Of a stretch of 9,187 bases of DNA, positions 5,753 through 9,187 are shown piece by piece. The notes under the pieces were generated by a model that saw only the letters and a list, made by a program, of their open reading frames with translations, was not told the origin of the DNA and made no database searches. Every line of letters begins with the position of its first letter. Position 1 is the stretch's first letter. The DNA is taken from assembly GCA_030615845.1 (NCBI GenBank), contig JAUWYM010000017.1:1-9187 (forward strand), read 5' to 3'. Source of the stretch: Thermoplasmatota archaeon. GTDB taxonomy: Archaea; Thermoplasmatota; E2; DHVEG-1. The position numbers and the translations under genes are program-made.

Positions 5753-6760
5753 TTATTCTGAGATGTAAGAATGTGCCAATGCAAAGTATCGCTGAGCAGT
5801 ATCTCTTGCTTCGATTTTTTTATCATCGGGCACGGCAGAATCTTTCAATATGAAACTTGTGACCTTTCCCCTCACGTAAGCCCTGTATACCTTGTAGAAG
5901 TTGATAAGATGGTAGATGAGGTCATCATCCTTCTCACCTGCACGGGTTAGATAGGCTTTACAGAGCTGTTCAGACAACCTCTCACCACTGTTAAACTCAA
6001 GATCCATAAGGAGAAACGCGATGTCAGAGACGGTATCTGAGTATCTAAACCTATCGTTGAACTCAATGCAGTCGAAGATGACGATAGGGTCAGTGAGACA
6101 GATATGCTCCATATGAAGGTCGCCGTGACAATCCCTGATTTTACCGTTCTTAACCCGTTGCGCAAATAGTTCCTGATGCTCTTTATAAAACTCATCAGTC
6201 CAATTTTTTAAGCCGTGGTACTGCTCCTTTGAAATAGAATTGCCTACAAATTCCGCCGTCTGTTGAAAGTTCTCGTCGGTATTGAACTTGACAACGTCGA
6301 GGTTACCGAATTCATCGATTTCTTTAGACCGTGCAGATATCTTGTGAAAAGCGGCAATAGCCTCACCAATTCTCTCGATATCCTCAGAAGTAACAGTACC
6401 TTTCCTAAATCTTGATTTCATGAGGTCTTCGTCTGACAACCGCCTCATCTTAACCGCATAGTCCACAACCTCCCCTTTCCCGTTTATGGCGTGTTTTGTA
6501 CCGTCAAAAGTCACGGGGTAAACGCCGAGGTAGACATCCTGGGAAAAACGGCTATTTAGTTCAACCTCCTTGTTACAATAATAGTTTCTCTTCTCCAAGG
6601 TTGAGAAATCCAGAAACCCAAAACTCACTGGCTTCTTGATCTTGTAGACGAATTCGTCCCCAATGAAAACGGTGGAGATGTGTGTCTGGGCTAATGTGAC
6701 CTTCTCGGGTGTCTCAGGATAAGCTGAAGGATGCATTAAATCGTCGATCATTGAGGACAT
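5753..6760 (-). CDS. Aminoglycoside phosphotransferase-like protein (COG2187 type)
   Basis: This 335-residue protein has the aminoglycoside phosphotransferase/choline kinase fold and matches the COG2187 family. Conserved elements are THIS (27-30), YKIKKPVSFGFLDFSTLEKR (39-58, probable ATP-binding lysines), VKMRRL (103-108), the catalytic loop CHGDLHMEHI (211-220, Asp214), and the metal-binding IFDCIEFND (228-236, Asp230) with SDIAFL. The natural substrate is unknown, and drug resistance should not be assumed. The start is uncertain: ATG at 6760 is the longest, but ATG at 6751 (MIDDLMHP) overlaps the stop of the upstream remnant as ATGA and may be original. Base composition is much GC-richer than the surroundings (32 of 60 at 6421-6480, 26 of 60 at 6001-6060). 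The kinase gene follows 90 bp downstream. Confidence 0.85.
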   Translation of the reverse strand: MSSMIDDLMHPSAYPETPEKVTLAQTHISTVFIGDEFVYKIKKPVSFGFLDFSTLEKRNYYCNKEVELNSRFSQDVYLGVYPVTFDGTKHAINGKGEVVDYAVKMRRLSDEDLMKSRFRKGTVTSEDIERIGEAIAAFHKISARSKEIDEFGNLDVVKFNTDENFQQTAEFVGNSISKEQYHGLKNWTDEFYKEHQELFAQRVKNGKIRDCHGDLHMEHICLTDPIVIFDCIEFNDRFRYSDTVSDIAFLLMDLEFNSGERLSEQLCKAYLTRAGEKDDDLIYHLINFYKVYRAYVRGKVTSFILKDSAVPDDKKIEARDTAQRYFALAHSYISE

Positions 6761-6978
6761 AGTCTCATCACTTCATTCTCTTCTTCACAGAAATGTTTTC
6801 TTTTTTCAAGAGTAGAAAAGCCAAGAAAACCAAAGTTCACAGATTTTTTAATTTTGTAGGCATATTTACCAGTTAAAGCAACAAAAGAAATACGGGTCTG
6901 TAAGATATCTATTGAGTCTACGTTTGATCCATAAAACTCTGGGTTTTTTAAATTTTCAAATACATTTGATTGATCCAT
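6748..6978 (-). pseudogene. Truncated N-terminus of a second COG2187-type gene
   Basis: From ATG at 6978 this encodes 76 residues that match only the first quarter of the complete gene beginning at its 3' end. The segment KIKKSVNFGFLGFSTLEKR differs from the complete protein at 3 of 19 positions, and QTRIS matches QTHIS. The last residues, RLCPQ, still look like the family (NRRL.P..YL); then TGA ends the frame. Catalytic motifs are absent, so it cannot be an active kinase. It is AT-rich (19 of 60 at 6781-6840, 18 of 60 at 6841-6900), like the surrounding genes, while its complete homologue is GC-rich. I infer the head of a resident gene whose rest was replaced. Two more in-frame ATGs lie upstream at 6987 and 6996; the TATA spacing favours 6978. 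Confidence 0.75.
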
Positions 6979-6996
6979 GGAAAACATGGAAAACAT
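6979..6996 (-). repeat. 9-bp tandem duplication carrying extra start codons
   Basis: On the minus strand ATGTTTTCC occurs twice in a row, directly followed by the ATG at 6978. This places three in-frame ATGs 9 bases apart. The copies look like a slippage duplication. They would add only MFSMFS to the N-terminus and do not shift the frame. Confidence 0.6.
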
Positions 6997-7000
6997 CTAG

Positions 7001-7009
7001 TTTTTAAAA
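7001..7009 (-). promoter_or_regulatory. TATA-like box upstream of the truncated COG2187 gene
   Basis: TTTTAAAAA on the minus strand is centred about 27 bp upstream of the ATG at 6978. That is the spacing expected for a leaderless archaeal transcript. It sits directly after the DUF401 stop codon at 7019-7021. If active, it would now drive the remnant and, through it, the complete phosphotransferase-like gene. Confidence 0.45.
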
Positions 7010-7018
7010 GGTTTGTCT

Positions 7019-8284
7019 TCACAAGGTAGATACCAAAATCACGATACTGGTTTGAATAATAAGTAGTGAGATTGCTGCGGGAATATACATTTTGTACATC
7101 CGTGTCGTATCTGTTTTTAGGTATTCGCTGCTAAGAACGTTACAGAGATGTATCGGTGAAATCAGATAACCAACAAGGGAGCTGATAAATATGATGCTTG
7201 TTAATCCTATGATATTTATTCCGGTAAACGAGAAAAAAGGTTCTACAAGAAAATATGACAGTGCTATTGCCCCGAGGTTATAGCCAGTGAGTAGGCCAAG
7301 CAGTAGAGGAATGACTATAATAATTAATAGTGCAGGAAATGGGAGTCTTCCGATCATATCTGCAATAAGGATGTTTGCCTTTGAAACGTCAAACATTTCT
7401 CTGAATATCATAATCCCAAAAATAGCTAGGGCAAGTTTCCAAGTTATTGATTTTTTAATGATTTGTATGTATTCTTTGAAGCTTATTTTTATTAAGAAAT
7501 ACAGGAAGATAATGCTGAAAACGACTCCGATGAGAAACGATCGTATCTGAGGAAGGTCAAAGAATTGTAAAACCCCGTAGAAAAACAACGGTACTATTGG
7601 AGGTAACAGGTAGATAAGACCAGTATAATTTTTTTCAGATTTTGTTTGTTGTATTGAAGCCTTTTTTATAAACTTTTTAAGGTAGATGATGCCTATGATA
7701 ATGGATGCAATAAATGCGGGGATGTTGACGAGTATGAGATGGTAGATGTTTATATTTGAGAATTTTTCACTGCAGATGAGAATCATCGCTGAAGAAATTG
7801 GATAGATGGGAAACCAGATATGTCTAAACCAAACATTGAGAAAATTTTTTTGATTTTTCTTCAATAGGTATTTTTTTCCTTCTTCGCTGATCATAGGTGC
7901 AGAAAACAATGCCCCTCCAGGAACAGGCATCAGTCCATAGACTGCAGGAATAACACCTAATGTTCCGCCTTTTGAAAAAAACGTTCTCAGGCTGTCTATT
8001 AATTTTTTTATCGCTTCTGTTTCCTGCATGCATTTCGCAAGAATATATATCAACATTAATAGAAAGACAAGTTCAATTGTTTCTGTAACAATCTGCTGAT
8101 CATTAAAAGAATAGATACTAGCTTCAATAAATGCCTTTGGAATGTCAACGAGTTCAATTGTTTGTAGTGAGAAGATACCTAAAATTAATGAACCAAGAAT
8201 TAATGAAACACCAAAATTAAATTTTTTATTAATTAAAAGGATAATGACAACAAATGCAACAACTACTCCAAGAACGTTTAACAT
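7019..8284 (-). CDS. DUF401-family integral membrane protein
   Basis: This 421-residue protein is very hydrophobic, with about ten to twelve membrane segments, for example 1-19, 24-40, 68-84, 181-202, 223-242, 249-268, 283-297, 316-345, 355-375 and 400-420. Signature stretches are GLMPVPGGALFSAP (117-130), NVWFRHIWFPIYP (150-162) and SPIHLCNVLSSEYLKTD (376-392). These match my memory of the DUF401 family (COG1906), which is related to ion and organic-anion transporters; the substrate is unknown. The Pro-Gly-rich loops in both halves suggest an inverted repeat of two re-entrant loops. The start is ATG at 8284, with a TATA-like box about 26 bp upstream and no Shine-Dalgarno, which fits leaderless expression. 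Composition is AT-rich, like the chromosomal genes. An IS element ends upstream of its promoter. Confidence 0.82.
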   Translation of the reverse strand: MLNVLGVVVAFVVIILLINKKFNFGVSLILGSLILGIFSLQTIELVDIPKAFIEASIYSFNDQQIVTETIELVFLLMLIYILAKCMQETEAIKKLIDSLRTFFSKGGTLGVIPAVYGLMPVPGGALFSAPMISEEGKKYLLKKNQKNFLNVWFRHIWFPIYPISSAMILICSEKFSNINIYHLILVNIPAFIASIIIGIIYLKKFIKKASIQQTKSEKNYTGLIYLLPPIVPLFFYGVLQFFDLPQIRSFLIGVVFSIIFLYFLIKISFKEYIQIIKKSITWKLALAIFGIMIFREMFDVSKANILIADMIGRLPFPALLIIIVIPLLLGLLTGYNLGAIALSYFLVEPFFSFTGINIIGLTSIIFISSLVGYLISPIHLCNVLSSEYLKTDTTRMYKMYIPAAISLLIIQTSIVILVSTL

Positions 8285-8306
8285 AACAGTTCCCGAAACT
8301 GATGTG

Positions 8307-8314
8307 CTATTTAA
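8307..8314 (-). promoter_or_regulatory. TATA-like box of the DUF401 gene
   Basis: TTAAATAG on the minus strand is centred about 26 bp upstream of the ATG at 8284, so the transcript would begin at or next to the start codon. It partly overlaps a 12-bp palindrome at 8311-8322, which could be an operator. Confidence 0.4.
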
Positions 8315-8322
8315 CTAGTTAA
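8311..8322. promoter_or_regulatory. 12-bp perfect palindrome overlapping the DUF401 promoter
   Basis: TTAACTAGTTAA is identical to its own reverse complement. It shares its first four bases with the TATA-like box and covers the place where factor TFB would contact DNA upstream of TATA. A dimeric regulator bound here would block initiation. The sequence is AT-rich, so chance cannot be excluded. Confidence 0.4.
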
Positions 8323-8384
8323 CTCAAGCGAAGACGGATAAGTTCCTTTGTTTTGCAGGTGTTGGTTATCAATAAACCGTAAGA

Positions 8385-8405
8385 CTCCGTTTCTTCAAAA
8401 CGGAG
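8385..8405. repeat. Subterminal hairpin at the IS right end
   Basis: CTCCGTTT (8385-8392) and AAACGGAG (8398-8405) make a perfect 8-bp stem with the loop CTTCA. It lies 8 bases after the transposase stop codon. IS200/IS605 elements carry such subterminal hairpins instead of terminal inverted repeats; TnpA recognises them as single-stranded DNA. It may also stop transcription leaving the element toward the DUF401 gene. The exact cleavage site, probably between about 8340 and 8384, cannot be fixed from one copy. Confidence 0.6.
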
Positions 8406-8412
8406 ATCCACA

Positions 8413-9000
8413 TTAGCTGACAACAAAGTCAGCTAATGTCTTTTGTCTCTTGTCAAATATAGAATAACTGAAAGGCTTTATGTCCTTCACAGCTTTATCC
8501 TGCTCAGCGATATATCGAATCACTTGCTCCTGGGAAACATGTCCTGCAGTTCCACAATAATATGAGTCTGCCCACAATTCTTTCTCTCGATACTCCTTGA
8601 ATTCTTTGAACAGCATTCGAACTTGTCTTGAAACATTGCCTTTGATTCTCTTGATGATGTCTGCGGGTGCCCATTTTGGTGGTGCACTAAGAAATAGATG
8701 GATGTGTTCGGGCATGACTTCCATTGCAAGTGGTGTCCAACCATTTTTCTTGCAGACTTGTATTGCTACGTTTCTCACTATGCGTGCAACCCGTTCTTGC
8801 AGCACTTTTGATCTTGTCTTTGGTATCCATACAAAGTGATAGTTGATGTTGTATTTTGCATGTCGTGTTGTACGGACTTTTGCAAGCTCGTAGCATTCAA
8901 GTTTTCCAAAACGGAAATGTTGTTTCGGATCAATTTCATGGTCTTTATATCTGGTGATTATGTCTTCTACAGCCTTCCAATTGGTGTTTGTTTTTTTCAT
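8413..9000 (-). CDS. tnpA: IS200/IS605-family HUH/Y1 transposase TnpA
   Basis: This 195-residue transposase cuts and joins single-stranded DNA at the ends of its own element. The catalytic core starts near residue 48 with HAKYNINYHFVWIPKTRSK. The HUH metal site is PEHIHLF with His99 and His101. The nucleophile is Tyr163 in IRYIAEQ, with Gln167 completing the metal site. YYCGTAGHVSQEQV (147-160) is also typical. Usual TnpA proteins have about 130-155 residues; this one has an extra N-terminal segment of about 47 residues beginning MKKTNTNWKAVED. I chose ATG at 9000 because GGAGG lies 9 bases upstream. A longer frame to 9162 runs through hairpin sequence and looks non-coding. The catalytic residues are intact and no stop interrupts the gene, so it may be active. 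Confidence 0.9.
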   Translation of the reverse strand: MKKTNTNWKAVEDIITRYKDHEIDPKQHFRFGKLECYELAKVRTTRHAKYNINYHFVWIPKTRSKVLQERVARIVRNVAIQVCKKNGWTPLAMEVMPEHIHLFLSAPPKWAPADIIKRIKGNVSRQVRMLFKEFKEYREKELWADSYYCGTAGHVSQEQVIRYIAEQDKAVKDIKPFSYSIFDKRQKTLADFVVS

Positions 9001-9009
9001 ATTCTGTTT

Positions 9010-9014
9010 CCTCC
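9010..9014 (-). promoter_or_regulatory. Strong Shine-Dalgarno of tnpA
   Basis: GGAGG on the minus strand is the best ribosome binding site in the window and lies 9 bases before the ATG at 9000. It decides the tnpA start against longer in-frame candidates. It sits 2 bases downstream of a GC-rich hairpin at 9017-9036. Confidence 0.75.
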
Positions 9015-9016
9015 AT

Positions 9017-9036
9017 GCGCCGAGTTTCGGCGGCGC
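9017..9036. repeat. GC-rich hairpin next to the tnpA ribosome binding site
   Basis: GCGCCGA (9017-9023) pairs with TCGG (9027-9030) and CGC (9034-9036), leaving the triloop GTT and a 3-base bulge. An alternative fold is a plain GCGCCG/CGGCGC stem with an 8-base loop. It is striking in this AT-rich DNA. Some IS200 elements control transposase translation by structure near the ribosome binding site, so a similar role, or protection from outside transcription, is plausible. Confidence 0.5.
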
Positions 9037-9083
9037 TATGAAGGAAAAGGACTTTTTGAGCAAGAGAGAACAATAGACTTTTA

Positions 9084-9098
9084 GCAACCTATGGTTGC
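9084..9098. repeat. 6-bp inverted repeat in the tnpA upstream region
   Basis: GCAACC (9084-9089) and GGTTGC (9093-9098) form a perfect stem around the triloop TAT. It lies between the left-end hairpin and the hairpin at the tnpA ribosome binding site. Together these fill most of the 187 bases upstream of tnpA, which otherwise hold no gene. It may belong to the element's folded left end or the mRNA leader. Confidence 0.4.
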
Positions 9099-9166
9099 GA
9101 CCACGAAGTGGGAAAAGTGTATGTTCTATCTTGCGTTGTTCTTTTACTATCACATTCACCAATAAT

Positions 9167-9183
9167 TGGACTTAGAAAGTCCA
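9167..9183. repeat. Candidate left-end subterminal hairpin of the IS
   Basis: TGGACTT (9167-9173) and AAGTCCA (9177-9183) form a perfect 7-bp stem with the triloop AGA, right at the window edge. Its position upstream of tnpA and its form fit the left-end imperfect palindrome of IS200/IS605 elements. Its sequence differs from that of the right-end hairpin at 8385-8405. The 5' cleavage site would lie a few bases beyond it and is probably outside the window. Confidence 0.5.
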
Positions 9184-9187
9184 CTCG

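Larger units (their letters stand above)
8385..9187 (-). mobile_element. IS200/IS605-family insertion sequence (ends approximate)
   Basis: The element is defined by a Y1 transposase gene flanked by small hairpins: one 8 bases past the stop (8385-8405) and another near the window end (9167-9183). No tnpB or other cargo gene lies between them, so it looks like a simple IS200-type unit, unless tnpB lies beyond 9187. There are no terminal inverted repeats or target duplications to see, as expected for this family. The true right end should lie a little below 8385 and the left end at or just beyond the window edge. It is oriented toward the DUF401 gene and lies upstream of that gene's TATA box. 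Confidence 0.65.

Noticed and set aside
5947..6195. 82-codon minus-strand frame inside the APH-like gene
   Set aside because: It is an out-of-frame shadow of a well-supported coding region containing the HGDLH catalytic loop.
5753..6760. Antibiotic resistance gene
   Set aside because: The fold is aminoglycoside-phosphotransferase-like, but the motifs match the uncharacterised COG2187 group usually paired with a P-loop domain; nothing shows a drug substrate.
9001..9162. In-frame N-terminal extension of the transposase to a start at 9162
   Set aside because: The added 54 residues run through hairpin sequence and do not look protein-like, while ATG 9000 has a strong GGAGG at ideal spacing.

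Overview
The window looks like AT-rich chromosomal DNA from a euryarchaeon. It carries RadB, an archaeal GINS subunit, Dph2, archaeal-type L44e, S27e, aIF2-alpha and Nop10, and a PAC2-family protein, and the promoters have archaeal TATA boxes. The class is not certain. The C-terminal surface-protein fragment at the left edge recalls the secreted repeat proteins of Thermoplasmata and related lineages, but that is only an impression. Apart from that fragment, every gene lies on the minus strand, so the layout below runs from high to low coordinates.

Positions ~8385-9187: an IS200/IS605-type element with one HUH/Y1 transposase (tnpA), a strong Shine-Dalgarno and hairpins at both ends. Positions 7019-8284: a polytopic membrane protein of the DUF401 family, with a TATA box and a 12-bp perfect palindrome just upstream. 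Positions 5060-6996: the most unusual part. A short N-terminal remnant of an aminoglycoside-phosphotransferase-like gene runs directly into a complete homologue of itself, followed by a P-loop kinase gene. The complete pair is clearly GC-richer than the remnant and the flanking genes. This suggests that a foreign gene pair replaced most of a resident copy and now uses the resident promoter.

Positions 390-5042: a conserved information-processing block. It contains dph2 (diphthamide synthesis on aEF2), radB (recombinase paralogue), a gins subunit (CMG replicative helicase) and then a tight five-gene operon: rpl44e, rps27e, aif2-alpha, nop10 and a PAC2-family gene. Gaps in that operon are 10 bp or less, with one TAATG overlap. 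A good TATA box sits in front of rpl44e. The operon links ribosome structure, translation initiation, rRNA pseudouridylation and probable proteasome assembly.

Positions 1-389: a 5'-truncated plus-strand gene for the C-terminus of a surface protein, preceded by a 10-bp perfect inverted repeat and convergent with the PAC2 gene. I see no CRISPR array, tRNA or rRNA.
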